This document shows positions 48,266 through 58,600 of a stretch of 64,000 bases of DNA, piece by piece. Positions within the stretch are counted from its first letter, which is position 1, and the number at the start of each line of letters is the position of its first letter. The stretch covers positions 19,043,418-19,107,417 of the forward strand of contig NC_092570.1 of assembly GCF_037975245.1 (NCBI RefSeq), given 5' to 3'. The notes under the pieces are model-generated. The model had not been told where the DNA came from. It was given only the letters and a program-made list of their open reading frames with translations, and searched no databases. The DNA is from Apostichopus japonicus (taxonomy: Eukaryota > Echinodermata > Holothuroidea > Aspidochirotida > Stichopodidae). Position numbers and translations under genes: made by a program.

Positions 48266-51200
48266 TGCAGTAGCTTGCCCGAATCTTTTTCAAATTTTTG
48301 CCCGACAATTCCATGATTTTCTTTATTTAGCATCATGATGCCCGAATATTTCCGTGTAACACCACCGTAAGCGCAGTTCATCTGGGCTACCACGCTTTTT
48401 GCACGATCAATTTTTTTTTCTTCTAACTAGTCAATTGTATACCTGGACCAAGGGCGGCGGAACCGGGGGGAAAAAGGGGGCACGTGCCCCTCCCCCACTT
48501 TTCCTCAGGTTAGAAATGTGCCTTTTTTCTACATAAAAATTGAGGTGCCTCAAGTTAGCAAGAGGCCAGGGAACCAGAATGAACACTCGGGAAGGGCCGT
48601 TTCCGGCCATCTGAGGGGTTTGTAAAACCAAAAATTTTATAAAAGTACGCTCCGCGCCAACCGATGGTGGCGCTCCGCTCAGATAGCCGTGCATACAACT
48701 TTGCAAATCCTGGCTAAGCCTGTGACTTTTAACGAATTTCTGTGAGTCAAACTCAAAGCATTTTCGAATGGAAAAAATTTGTTAAGATTTTAACAAGAAA
48801 AAAACTCTAATTCGGAAGATTCCTACATTAGCAACTAACATGATTTCACCTCATTTTGTCTCAAAAGAAAACATGTTCCTTGTTTCCCAATTTGCGCATT
48901 GGATATTGCAGTGCTAGTATGCATATTTTCCTTGAGGGGGGGGGGGGACGTTGATGGAGTGATGTGTATACACAAATAAGATAATACAATAAGAGTTATA
49001 AAGGGTACTGAATATAACGCTGCATCATTCCAATCGAATTTCTGCAAAGTGCCCTTTGATGTCGGTGCCCCCCCCCCCAGATTAAAAGTGCTTCCGCCGC
49101 CCTTGACCTGGATATCCCCGACATGAGTGTATAAAAGAAACATTTTCTTTTTCATGGATGGTGGGGGGGGGGGGAGTGTCTACAAGCCTAGAAGTACAGG
49201 TTTATCATATTCTTTGTTATATTTTATACTTTTTTGTGAGACAAATTGCAGTCTCACCCGACACAGCGACATTATCCCGCCTACGTGTCGTTGAACAATG
49301 TTTTTCTGGAGGTAGCTGAGTACTGTGTTAAAATAATAAATACGGTAACTAAATATAGCAGCTTAAAAAATATACTGTCCCATTTTTCCCCTTCAAAGTG
49401 ATGTTACCATTTTTTCTTCTTCTAATTTACCAAATTATTGGGGAACTGTAAATTTCTAAAACGTGAGATTATAAAATAAAGAATGTTTAGATGCAACTTG
49501 CAAGGCCTCAGAAGTGCCGTTTCCGGCAATCTGAGAGGCATTGTGTGCCAAAAATTTTCTTGTTCGCTACGCGCCAACCGATGGTGGCGCTCCGCTTAGA
49601 TAGTGTCACGGGAACTTTCGGGCACAAAAAGTTCTGCCCCCCCCCAAACTGAAATGGTCCCGTACGCCTTTGATGTCAACTTCACTCAAGTTAAAAGTCT
49701 GGCTGAGTTGGCAAGGCCAGTCAGCATGAAAGAGAGAATTTTTTTTTTGCATTTCTGTCACCAAAGTTGCACATCTTTTTGGTTGCTATTTTGCCTCACA
49801 GGTGCCATCTCCTGCGATCTGGGGGTGCTGAAATCTCAAATTTTCTCTGTACGCTCCGCGCCAACCAAGGTGGCGCTCCGCTCAGATAGTAACCCGGCCC
49901 CCCCACAAGAAAGAACAGCCCCCCCATGGCCCCCCCACTTAAAAAATCCTAGCTACGCCACTGGATTGAGGAATTCCAGGTTTATAAATATTATACAAAG
50001 TTGGGGTTTGCTACTGCAACTTGTAACAACACATATATCCTAACTTGAATTAAAGATCAATTTTTTTCTCAGAATTTCTGCTGAATCTAAAAATAAGTAA
50101 AGTTCAGGCCAGCTAGGTGGCCAAAATGACTGTTTGGAAGCTTACTGCTTTTCATATTGGCATGAAACTGACATGTACACCTAATATTTTAAGATTCTTT
50201 GTTTATATTTGTTTTGTTCCGTACACAGACCGAGTTCGACAAGAAGAGTATAGCTAAATGCAGTTTGGGGAATGTACACAAAACCACAGAACTGACCTTC
50301 AGATTCCAAAGGAAAGAAGAGTTCAAAAATGCTGAAGTTTCTGGTTTGCCTTTCCAGGTGAGCCAAGTTTTCCTTCTTTAGAAATATTTCTTGGGTTGTA
50401 TGAGCTTTTAAGTTTTTTCAAAACAAATGTTTAGATGACTTCTGTTTTTTAGGGCGTAGGGGGAGGGGTGGGTGGTGTATTTTGCTAATTAGATGACATA
50501 TTGGCATTTTGGTCACTGCTATTGCTGACAAAGGAATCTGAATAATCATCGGAAACAGGAGATTGTGTTCTTGTCGCTTGAAGAGAAGACAAATAAGGAA
50601 AAAGAGCTAAATAGTATTTACTTTCATGAGCCTATAGCTGCCATTCTGAAAGTGGTTTTTGAAGTCACAAAAAGCAACCATTTTGATGATAAAGAAGATG
50701 AAAACAAATCACAATAGTCTAGGACATTTACTAAGATGGTTCTCTTCCCTCCTTTTCATCAAACTAAAAGTGTTTGTTAAGAATCAGTTAGTATTATTGA
50801 AGTTTAATTGTTAAGCAAATGGATTGAAATAATATTCAATACCTGCTAAATAAAACAAGGTACTTTATGGTGAAATTGATTGGCTGTTTGTTATCAATAA
50901 GAACGGTGAAACTTATGACAAATTTTGGAAATTCTCATAAAGCAGTAATATGCATAAAATCAAAATGCAATTAAGTATGCTTTGAGAGCACAAAAGAAAA
51001 AAATCCACCTCATGGTTGCCTTCATTTGTAGATTCAAGTTCGTTACACCACCAAAGATGGGAGAACATTTCTTCGGATTTTGACAGAGAAACGTGAGACA
51101 ACATCAGACAGAAATCGAATGGAAACGGTAAGATACTTTATCCTTGCTATCCATAATGTCAAGAAAGTTATTGCTGAAACAGAACTTAGAACCGATTGCT

Positions 51201-54200
51201 GTGGTAGTAAATATAACTATGACTATAACTGGGTTTTCAGAAAGGTCTAGGTGGTGGTTATTCTAGATAACTCTAGATAATTTCTTATTTGCACTCATCA
51301 GTACCAGAACATAGCATTTTGAGTTGCAATTTGAATTGACTTTGTCACAATCTCTACTACTGCACTTTCAAAATAAAGAGGAAAATTACTCAAGAGTGCA
51401 ATCTGTAACATATTATTTTAGTCAATCTAAAACACCAGAAATGATTAAGGAAGAATCACAAAAGTGTAGAAAGAAATTGCTCTCAATTTGTGGGACGCAA
51501 ATTTTCTTTACTCGAACGTGTGGTCAATAGTATCCACTTGTCAATAGTATCCACTTGTCAATAACTACTGACTAAGCAGTCGTTTCTTGTGTATGAATCT
51601 CATAGTTTGGATGAAGAGTAATACCATGTAGTTATGAGTGAATATTACGTAGACGTTGCTATAACTCACTACAAAACTTGCAACCTTTAACCATTGATCG
51701 GAAAAAGAAAAGCTACACTCCTTATGCTATGGGTTATGGCCAGGACCTCCTCGGTATGCACGCCGTGATATGTGGTATGCAAGCCTATGCATCAGGATAA
51801 AATACAGGCGTTGCCTGTGCACCAGGATATTCTATGGGGCGTTACCTGTGCACTAGGATATATTATGGGATATTACCTGTGCACCAGGTTATCTATGGGG
51901 TGTTGCCTGTGTACCAGAATATTTTATGTGGCATGGCCTGTGCACCAGGATATTTTATGTGGCATTGCTTGTGCACCAGGATATTTTATGGGGTGTTGCC
52001 TGTGCACCAGAATATTCCATGGGGTGTTGCCTTTTCACCAGTATATTCTATGGGGCGTTGCAGGTTCTGAAGATGTGGATTCTTTAATTGAACAACATCA
52101 TCAAGGATGCTAAGATGCAAATTGACGCTATATTTGTTTTGTGACATCTGATACAGTGATTGTTGAGTTCCCAGCAGCACAATAGACCATTGTTGATATT
52201 TGCCATCAATTATGCAACCCTTTGTGTCTATAATTATTGCTGAAAATAAAGGGGAAAATCATATCATCATGACGACGATAAATAATAGAAAAGGGAGAAA
52301 GAAGCACTTCATAGTTTGAACCGTCTCTCTAACAGAACTTGAATATTCCGGTAGTTGGTGCCATGGCAATGAAGGAATCTGCTGCCCAAGCTCAAGCCGG
52401 AGATGTCCTGGGAGCAAGATTGAATCTGTAAGTACTTTCTCTTTCCAAACTGCTCTGCAGGTTAAGGTATTCTGTAGCCCTCCAGGCTTATTTACTTATT
52501 TCATCTAGTAATATGACTATAATATTCTTTGCTTTCACTAAACTAATACAACATGTTTCACTAACTAATGAAACATTATTGCCCCGTAGACATCACATGA
52601 TTCTCATCTAGCATTGGCAGGAAAATTCACGGTTCGTCGTTCGGTGAAATGGCACATTGGAAGTACAAATTTAGTTGCCATATTGTTAGAGTGTTAGATC
52701 AACTTATTATTTTAGTTTCAGCTTGTAAATATCAGTAAATATTTCCTCTTTGTTTGTGTATATTCCTGTATTTGTTGTTTTCTGGTAGAAGTCAATTAAC
52801 CGGATGAAATAAATGGTGACCTGTGAGGTAACTTGCAAATATAGTGGGGTACACCAGGTGTGTGGCTGCACCCTACGGGAAGTCCCCAGGGGACACGTAG
52901 ACTTGGTGCACTGGAGAAAGGAATGAAAGATAAGGAACTAAAACGATTACTCAATTTCTCAACATCTAATTCCTACGATGCTAAAGCTAAGTAAAGTAAG
53001 AGCATTTAAGGACTGGATGTTGATATATCAAGCATTCCTGCACCTCAATCACAATAACATTGCCTTGATATTTCCAAAATTGCCTCGGTGACCATTTGAA
53101 AGCTGTGTTTGTGTCCCTACCCCTTCCACACATGATGTAATACCCTTAAGACTCATTAGTTACAGAGGACAACAACAACCATGTCCCTTGTCATAGACTT
53201 CCTGGTATATATCTCCTTCAGTGACGGAACTCCAGTGAAATAAGTGTCAGAAAATAAAAACCAACAAGGGGCTGATAAAAATCTAGATGTAGGGCTCTAC
53301 GAACAATCTCGTCGTTTGCTTCTGTTTCTGTCAATTCTGAACAATGTCACGTTTTTCTCACTCAGTAAAAGAAAGGCTAGCTCGGTTACCTTTCAAATTT
53401 ATGAATATTTTCTTCGTCATCTGATCTCCAGCAGTGATGCTTTAATACTTGGCTCTACAAGAGATGGTTCGCAGCATATTATATTTCCTTTTACCTTAAA
53501 TTACTGAAATTATACACATGATTTCAAATTCCATCTCATTTCAAATCATTTACAGGCAACGTCACCATCTCATGACCTATTCCAGTGCAAACCAGAGTTT
53601 CGACAATGGAAGTGAATATTTGGCCTTGGAAAGAAATCTCCTTGAGTTTGAAGATATTTTAACAGTAAGAATTAATACAGTCACCTTTCCAAAAGTCACA
53701 TTTCACCATATACTGTATGGCTAAATATATGTAAAATGTGCAAGATAAAATGAAGATTTCTCTTAATTGTCATTCAATACTATTTGTTTGTACTTATTCA
53801 ATAGAAAAGCCTCATCAGTGATCACAACACTAATGGCTTCAGCCCCAATTCTAATATGCAAAGTGGGGCAATAGGCAAGGGGGTCCACTCAAGCTAGGTA
53901 CCACAAACTGTGGCAGGTCAAATCTACTTGCACGCACGTTTCATATTTTTAATACAAGACATCAGTTTGTATTTAGGGAGCACTGATGGGAGTTTGTTGC
54001 AAAAGAGTCTCAGTTCAATAAAGTAGTTTTCCAAGTGACTGAGTAGAGTTTTTCCTGTGCAAATCAACCAAAGACCTCCATTGACATTTCTTGCAGTAAA
54101 CTTGAATAAAAGAGACATCAAAAAGCATTTATTCCTAAATAAGCGTTATACGGATGCAAATAATTATGCACATGTCTTTGTAATTTGTTTTTGTTGCCAC

Positions 54201-54385
54201 CTATGTTTTTCTTCTTTATCTTCATAAAGGCACCTCAAGGTTCGACACTCAGCACCGATCTGCACCAGGTTAGCCAAGAACGGACGGCCATGAAGATGAA
54301 AGGTAGATTAGGAAAGAAGAAGCAGTTGCTCTCAAATGTTAAACAGACTTCGTCACTTCATCAAGAGAAATTCTACAAATATTAA
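35415..54385 (+). CDS. cpras1: Circularly permuted Ras / Sec23-24 zinc finger / vWA protein, complete right copy
   Basis: Eighteen coding exons splice to 2478 nt (825 residues plus stop) with consistent phases. Residues 1-215 form a Ras-like GTPase in permuted order: DTAGQ 50-54, NKSD 109-112, ETSAK 137-141, GSGGVGKS 170-177, and DPTIEDS with the switch I Thr at 195. Q54 equals Ras Q61, so GTP hydrolysis is expected. Cys 302/305 and 330/333 form a Sec23/24-type zinc finger. A vWA domain begins near 375 with DVSSS at 385-389. The C-terminal part (from about 633) contains [17 protein letters not shown], resembling the Sec23/24 beta-sandwich. The final exon is basic and ends KFYKY; no CAAX lipid motif is present. 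The domain set matches the cpras1 family; its cellular role is not established. Coat-like or scaffold assembly gated by GTP is inference. Confidence 0.92.
36402..36470 (+). CDS. cpras1: Right cpras1-like gene, coding exon 2 (G3)
   Basis: It encodes [20 protein letters not shown] then REQ. This is the Ras switch II segment, which normally lies in the middle of a Ras domain and here comes first. Confidence 0.95.
36757..36879 (+). CDS. cpras1: Right cpras1-like gene, coding exon 3
   Basis: It encodes [20 protein letters not shown] and a second half [15 protein letters not shown] that differs strongly from the left copy. In Ras this region covers beta-4 and helix alpha-3. Confidence 0.93.
37398..37580 (+). 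CDS. cpras1: Right cpras1-like gene, coding exon 4 (G4, G5)
   Basis: It encodes [20 protein letters not shown] through [11 protein letters not shown] to TDIEYR. The guanine-specificity motif NKxD and the SAK motif are intact. The donor is GTTGGT. Confidence 0.94.
37960..38107 (+). CDS. cpras1: Right cpras1-like gene, coding exon 5 (P-loop, switch I)
   Basis: It encodes [18 protein letters not shown] and [18 protein letters not shown]. The 3' end is chosen as AGAT then GTATGG, because it is the only nearby GT that leaves the next exon open (phase 1). The last eight or so residues (GIPEHKR) are less certain. Confidence 0.88.
38300..38465 (-). mobile_element. tRNA-derived SINE in intron 5, right arm
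   Basis: It is the same insertion as 10662-10800 in the left arm, reverse-oriented (CCACTGGACCGCAGCACTGG at its head). It is shared and so older than the duplication. Confidence 0.65.
39051..39119 (+). CDS. cpras1: Right cpras1-like gene, coding exon 6 (variable)
   Basis: It encodes [20 protein letters not shown]. Introns on both sides align with the left copy but the exon body does not. Its start resembles the beginning of exon 7 (SDTFG), suggesting a duplicated or replaced exon. Confidence 0.65.
39412..39760. repeat. Minisatellite in intron 6, right arm
   Basis: Units with GTCACACTGTCTCGAAAT and GACACC start near 39418, 39529 and 39630; a final inverted unit lies near 39697-39722. One unit more than in the left arm. 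Confidence 0.72.
40066..40342 (+). CDS. cpras1: Right cpras1-like gene, coding exon 7 (first zinc half-site)
   Basis: A lysine-rich linker ([13 protein letters not shown]) leads to a conserved strand ([16 protein letters not shown]) and then [10 protein letters not shown]. The exon ends TWT plus two bases of a cysteine codon. Confidence 0.93.
41767..41812 (+). CDS. cpras1: Right cpras1-like gene, coding exon 8 (second zinc half-site)
   Basis: It encodes [16 protein letters not shown]. With TW before it, the WxCxxC form is that of Sec23/24 zinc fingers. Confidence 0.93.
42290..43270. repeat. Tandem repeat of about 125 bp in intron 8, right arm
   Basis: About eight units carry GGTCACCAGTGGTCAAATTG, GAGTACAAGAAGCCTATTG and variants of TGGAGGTCAATGGTCATTTG. 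It is the counterpart of 6530-7250 and longer by about two units. Confidence 0.78.
43505..43670 (+). CDS. cpras1: Right cpras1-like gene, coding exon 9 (vWA start, MIDAS)
   Basis: It encodes [20 protein letters not shown] to [25 protein letters not shown] is the vWA metal-ion-dependent adhesion motif. The donor is GTATAA, phase 1. Confidence 0.94.
45136..45211 (+). CDS. cpras1: Right cpras1-like gene, coding exon 10
   Basis: It encodes [20 protein letters not shown] then KQAVQ. It continues the vWA domain. Confidence 0.92.
45957..46154 (+). CDS. cpras1: Right cpras1-like gene, coding exon 11
   Basis: It encodes [20 protein letters not shown] to KPLNENA, the vWA core with the VSFGS strand. 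This is the last exon shared with the left arm. Confidence 0.94.
46275..46420 (-). mobile_element. tRNA-derived SINE in intron 11
   Basis: Read in reverse it starts GTGCTGTGGCCGAGTGGATA, a good type-II tRNA box A (Leu/Ser-like), followed by GGTTCCGGGTTCGATA, a good box B. It lies just outside the right-arm breakpoint. Confidence 0.75.
46564..46744 (+). CDS. cpras1: Right cpras1-like gene, coding exon 12
   Basis: It encodes [20 protein letters not shown] then [18 protein letters not shown]. The STALGPAL and VLCTDGQ segments fit the second and third MIDAS positions of vWA domains (Thr and Asp). The donor is GTCAGA. Confidence 0.92.
47174..47413 (+). CDS. cpras1: Right cpras1-like gene, coding exon 13
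   Basis: It encodes [20 protein letters not shown] through [20 protein letters not shown] to CFVSEK. It is the C-terminal half of the vWA domain. The following intron carries nested transposons. Confidence 0.92.
48215..48262. repeat. TA microsatellite inside the nested element
   Basis: About 48 bp of TA repeats follow a T run. In the related element at 16132 the same place has only TATGTATATAAATATG. Confidence 0.95.
48449..49105. mobile_element. hAT-like TIR element nested in 48090-49672 (innermost)
   Basis: The ends are CAAGGGCGGCGGAA and its inverse TTCCGCCGCCCTTG. Flanks are ACCTGGAC (48441-48448) and ACCTGGAT (49106-49113). The related element near 16489 shows the empty site ACCTGGACATC. 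Confidence 0.9.
50229..50357 (+). CDS. cpras1: Right cpras1-like gene, coding exon 14
   Basis: It encodes [20 protein letters not shown], then [14 protein letters not shown] and SGLPFQ. This is a beta-rich segment. Confidence 0.92.
51032..51127 (+). CDS. cpras1: Right cpras1-like gene, coding exon 15
   Basis: It encodes [20 protein letters not shown], similar in pattern to the Sec23/24 beta-sandwich segment before the helical domain. The donor is GTAAGA, phase 0. Confidence 0.92.
51814..52060. repeat. 31-bp minisatellite in intron 15
   Basis: Eight consecutive units start CCTGTGCACCAGGATATT and end ATGGGGTGTTG. The unit length is not a multiple of three and splice sites lie outside, so it is intronic. 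Confidence 0.92.
52336..52427 (+). CDS. cpras1: Right cpras1-like gene, coding exon 16
   Basis: It encodes [20 protein letters not shown] then [10 protein letters not shown], helical and alanine-rich. Confidence 0.91.
53556..53664 (+). CDS. cpras1: Right cpras1-like gene, coding exon 17
   Basis: It encodes [20 protein letters not shown] then [10 protein letters not shown]. The acceptor is TTACAG and the donor GTAAGA. Confidence 0.9.
54230..54385 (+). CDS. cpras1: Right cpras1-like gene, coding exon 18 and stop
   Basis: It encodes [20 protein letters not shown], a basic stretch ([11 protein letters not shown]) and HQEKFYKY, with TAA at 54383-54385. Confidence 0.9.
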   Translation, partial: APQGSTLSTDLHQVSQERTAMKMKGRLGKKKQLLSNVKQTSSLHQEKFYKY

Positions 54386-54579
54386 GTGAACTTATACAAT
54401 GTTAATGGCAAAAACCCCTTGCATGGTTTCTTTTCTTTTTCTTTATGGTGGTGATTTATTAAAACAAAATTGTACAAAGGTTGCCAAGTTGCAAGATAAC
54501 AGTTTGAGACGCTCTTAATGGGAGGCATGTTGAAAGGAAGAATATAACATACAGCAACTCGCTTATTGTATTTTATGTA

Positions 54580-54990
54580 CATTGCTTATCATTGTAGAAA
54601 CGTTATTCTCAACACCCTTCCCTTTTAATTTTTTCGCTTTGTTGATGTTTTATAATACATTTTTGCCTGAAATATGAAATCAGATATTCCTTAAAATAAG
54701 AACAAAGTTCTTTCATAATTTGAATTTATCTATTTGCAATTGTCTGTTTGATCTCTACAGACTCTGGTTTACTATTTCATCCTTAGCTACATATGTTAAA
54801 TATGATATTTTGAAATCACTTTTAATTTTGCAAACTTTCTTCTAAAAATGTTGTACTCTTCATTTCATATATTGTTTATTAAAACAAAGTGTCTACATGT
54901 ATATCACTTACTTTTAACATGATTTTACCTTCAACATATACAAAAACTGAAGCAGCTAGTTTAACCCGAGTCTTTACTTGTCTTTTTAGT
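54580..54990. repeat. Dispersed repeat R, copy 1
   Basis: It begins near TTGTAGAAACGTTATTCTCA, includes ACATTTTTGCCTGAAATATG and ends near GAGTCTTTACTTGTCT. Other copies lie at 55335-55670, 62035-62440, 63605-63690 (partial) and 63870-64000 (cut by the window). Confidence 0.8.
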
Positions 54991-55334
54991 TATGCCATAT
55001 ACAAGCTGCCATGTGTCCATTTTTTTATTTTTCATTTTATATTAATATAAAAACTGCAAACAACAAGGAAACTCAATAAATGACCCCTCCCCCTCCCACA
55101 AAAGGTAATGAAAGAAAGAAAAGTTTGCCCAGCAGTCTTTCATAACTCAAACCTTTGATAACATTGCCTCTCATTTTAATAGTTCTCGGTAAATATAAGT
55201 ATATATTTTTTTAGTATTTATTTGTTTTGCCACAAAAGTACAAAGTGGAGGGAAGTCTTCCATAAAGCTTAAAAGCTTAACAGTGTGGAAGACTCCCTGA
55301 AGAAAGAAAAGAAAAGAAAAAAACAAAATATATA
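54991..55334. repeat. Linker between two copies of repeat R, with a hairpin
   Basis: It aligns with 62441-62780. GGGAAGTCTTCC (near 55250) and GGAAGACTCCC (near 55285) can pair around a loop that itself has two AAGCTT sites. AATAAA at about 55075 is a possible poly(A) signal of the cpras1-like gene, but sits within the repeat. Confidence 0.6.
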
Positions 55335-55670
55335 TATGTGAAATATATGTAAAATATGTAATCAGATATTCCTTAAGATAAGAACAAATTTCTTTCATAA
55401 TTTGAACTCAGCTATTTGCAATTGTCTGTTTGATCTGTATAGACTCTATGGTTTACTATTTCATCCTTAGCTACATATGTAAAATATGATATTTTGAAAT
55501 CACTTTTATTTTTGCAAACTTTCGTCTAAAAATGTCTGAATGTTCATTTCATACATTGTTTATTTAAAAAATGTGTCTACATGTATATAACTTACTTTTA
55601 ACATGTTTTTACCTTCAACATATACAAAAACCGAAGCAGCTAGTTTAACCCGAGTCTTTACTTGTCTCTG
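55335..55670. repeat. Dispersed repeat R, copy 2
   Basis: It begins at GTAATCAGATATTCCTTAAG and runs through the same sequence as copy 1, so copies 1 and 2 form a direct repeat about 680 bp apart. Confidence 0.8.
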
Positions 55671-58600
55671 TAGTAATTTCATTTCTTTATTAAATTTAAA
55701 TGATTCTTAATCCATATTTCCCCATGCCTCCACAAGCCTGGGGATATACCCCTACTCCAGCGGTTATGCCCCTTCCCTTGGGCTATACTGCTTCCCTGGA
55801 CTATACCTCTTCCGACCTTCCCCAGTTCCCTACGTCAGGCCTGTGGTAATGTCAAAGTACCGAAAGGTGATTGCACGCATATCTGCATTTATTTGACTAT
55901 TACCAGCGATGTGCAATATAATTTTATCACATGAATATATTCTTTTATTAACACAAACCATTTAAACATTTCTTCACGCCCAATCATCTATATCTTACCC
56001 AGACATGTGTATCACGTACCACAGAGTTGTACATAACAGCTACCTTCGTGCATACTTTCCACTAAATCGTCAAAACTAATTTAGATTCCAGACTTGTTTC
56101 GTAGAAATAACTCATTAGCTAAAAAAACAATACCTTACATTAGATCCGACATGCTTAAACTTTTATATCACAATTTAAAGATCCTAACTAATTTTCAGTC
56201 CAACAGCAGGAGTCCTGCTTTTTAAATTTGGTCATATATGTCAGATTAACATTCAAACGTGCTCTACATATAATTCTTAACATGTCAAAATCTCTTCAAC
56301 CGTATTTCCGATTTAATTTATACTTGGTATGGTGATGTAACTACCACAACAACCACAGTATGAAGTGTCATATAGGCAAAATAGAGGTAAAATGACATCA
56401 CCCATTGACAAAATATCAGCTAAACTTCAAGGGGAAATAAACCCTGGCTTTTTCTTTGCTTAGAGAATTCCGTTTGCAGTCCGCTCTATTCGACAGAAGC
56501 AACACGAATGCCTGGAAACATTTCTTTCAACCTTGAAAATCGATTTTATTGTCAACCATGGCATTCGCCAATTTAATTGAATTCCGACAGTTCCCGCTTG
56601 TTTCGTGACGTTAGCGTGCCACAAATTGCATTTCACAGTATCGTAGGAAGGTACTTTTGAGTGTGGGGGGGGGGGGGTGAAGAATGATGACCGGCCTGGT
56701 TGCATTTCCAGGTTGCCTCAGATGCAATTTGCTGCTCCAAATGAGATTTTTTTCTCATTTGGAAATGAAAAAGGGGTTTTCTGACTTGCGGAGCAGGGGC
56801 GGAATGATACTTCCGCCCCCATATGTTTCACCGGGGGGGGGGGGGGCTGGGTTCCTACACCCTTGGCATTTCAACTCATACGTTAGGATGCGCCGTTCAC
56901 AATACCTATGGCAATGTCTTGTCAATTTTCCTTTTCATGTAGATAATTTGTATATAAATACGGTACATTTAACATGGTGAACAACAAACAAGGAAAGATC
57001 ATTTACCATGTAGTAGCTTAAACCAAATGCTGATGTAGTTAGTCCTTTGTAAAAATAAGAGAAATAAATAAGAGAATTAGAGAAATACGAATGAGAATTC
57101 CTTAACAAATAATCAGTTCAAAGCTTTGCCAAAGATTGCACAATTTTGCGTCTAAGCCATCTTTAATAAACAAAAATTTATCAAGGGGAGGGTGACACCC
57201 CTACTCTTAGAACCCCCCCCCCCAGTACGGCATCACCGACCGGGGTGACAAAGAAAAGTTTCGACCCGGGTACCAAATGACAATTTCAATACATTATACT
57301 CATAACCGGCATCAGGATGTTTCATGCGACTCGTGTAGTAGGCTATTTTTCTTGGGATAAGGTTTCAAACATCTGGTTAAAACATATTGGGACGACCCCG
57401 TACGCCTATGTATACAGCATTGCTAGGTAAAGGTGAGTAATAAGGTTTTCGTCCGATTGTACAATACAATTAATCGCTGTAGGTTCTGATAGGATTTTAC
57501 TTTTGTAAAGAATTTGATTATATTATATGTTTTGGAGTAAGGATACTTTACCCCTGTGGTATACGCAAACGCCTGTTTGGACTGGCTGTTTTATGTTACA
57601 TGTGTAGCTTTTTGAACGACGTGACTCTCGCTGAACAGCCAATAGGCAAAGAGGCAAGAAAATCAAAGTAAAGCAAACTAAGGTAAATATTCAATCGCGA
57701 CCCAGCAGATTAACACACTGATGGTAAAAAAAGATAATACTTGTTGAGGTTGAAGTTCAAGTTCAAACAGTATATGCAAACAACAAAACACAGTTATTTA
57801 AATACCAGCGCGATATTTGAAATGTCATTTCATTCAATTCAACGTTCGTTTGTGAGGGATCGTCGGTCTGGCAGATGAAAACTCGAGTTCTTTATATCAC
57901 CGACAGATTTGACGAACTGAATTCTAACCATGGATTATAAGTTCAGGTATGTTCTTACTTTTACCTCAGTCCTTGACAAACTTTCGGCATAACGTAACTT
58001 TAGTAGCCTACTAGTCCATATTAGTGTATTTGTGATGCTTACAAGAAAAAGCCATTTGCCAAAGTCTATTCATATAAGGTATACGATTCCGTTCAGCGCA
58101 ACGTTCGCTTTGATCGTTTTGTCATCTGTCCTTCTAGCAGTCCTTATAACATATTGTATGAACATTGGCGGATCCAGGGGGTGACTAGACCCCCCCTTTC
58201 TTTCCAAACCCCCAAAAAAATGATAATTAGCACAACATTGTGTGTAAGTATAACGATAGAAATCATGTATAACCAATATTTTGCCTCGGAATGCACTATT
58301 TCACGTGAGAAGTTTTTTTTTGGGGGGGTGGGGGTGGGATGAATCACCACACCCCTTACATGGGAGTCGGCTTAAACGATCTCAGGGCTACACCCCCTCC
58401 TGTTAAAAATCCTGGATCCACTCCTGATAAAGGCGAGCCAAAGTAAAGTAAGGGGGCTGGTTCGTGCACAATGCTTTCTGTTATAGTACCATATATAGGG
58501 GCAGTCCTTGCGCGAAGCTTTACTCTTGTCTTCGCACCATACTGTGTGTAATACGGTAGCGGCAAGGGGTGTCCATATTTCGTATATAATCAGAGGTTTA

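Larger units (their letters stand above)
48090..49672. mobile_element. hAT-like TIR element nested in 47488-49963
   Basis: The ends are CATAGGCGTTCGAGG and CCCGTACGCCTTTG. Flanks ATGCCAAC (48082-48089) and ATGTCAAC (49673-49680) differ at one base. It belongs to the same family as the outer parts of 16132-22112. Confidence 0.85.
47488..49963. mobile_element. hAT-like non-autonomous TIR element in intron 13 (outermost of three)
   Basis: The terminal inverted repeat CAGTGGCGTAGCTA is perfect over 14 bp at both ends. The target duplication GATTGAGG (47480-47487 and 49964-49971) is perfect over 8 bp. No transposase ORF was found. The perfect duplication suggests a recent insertion. Confidence 0.92.

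Noticed and set aside
48133-48393. Frames around the TA tract in intron 13
   Set aside because: They lie in the nested TIR element and its microsatellite; no coding signal.
51772-52113. A frame with repeats of the kind CTRIFYG that looks like a repeat protein
   Set aside because: It is translation of the 31-bp minisatellite inside intron 15; the unit length is not a multiple of three and splice sites of the host gene lie outside it.
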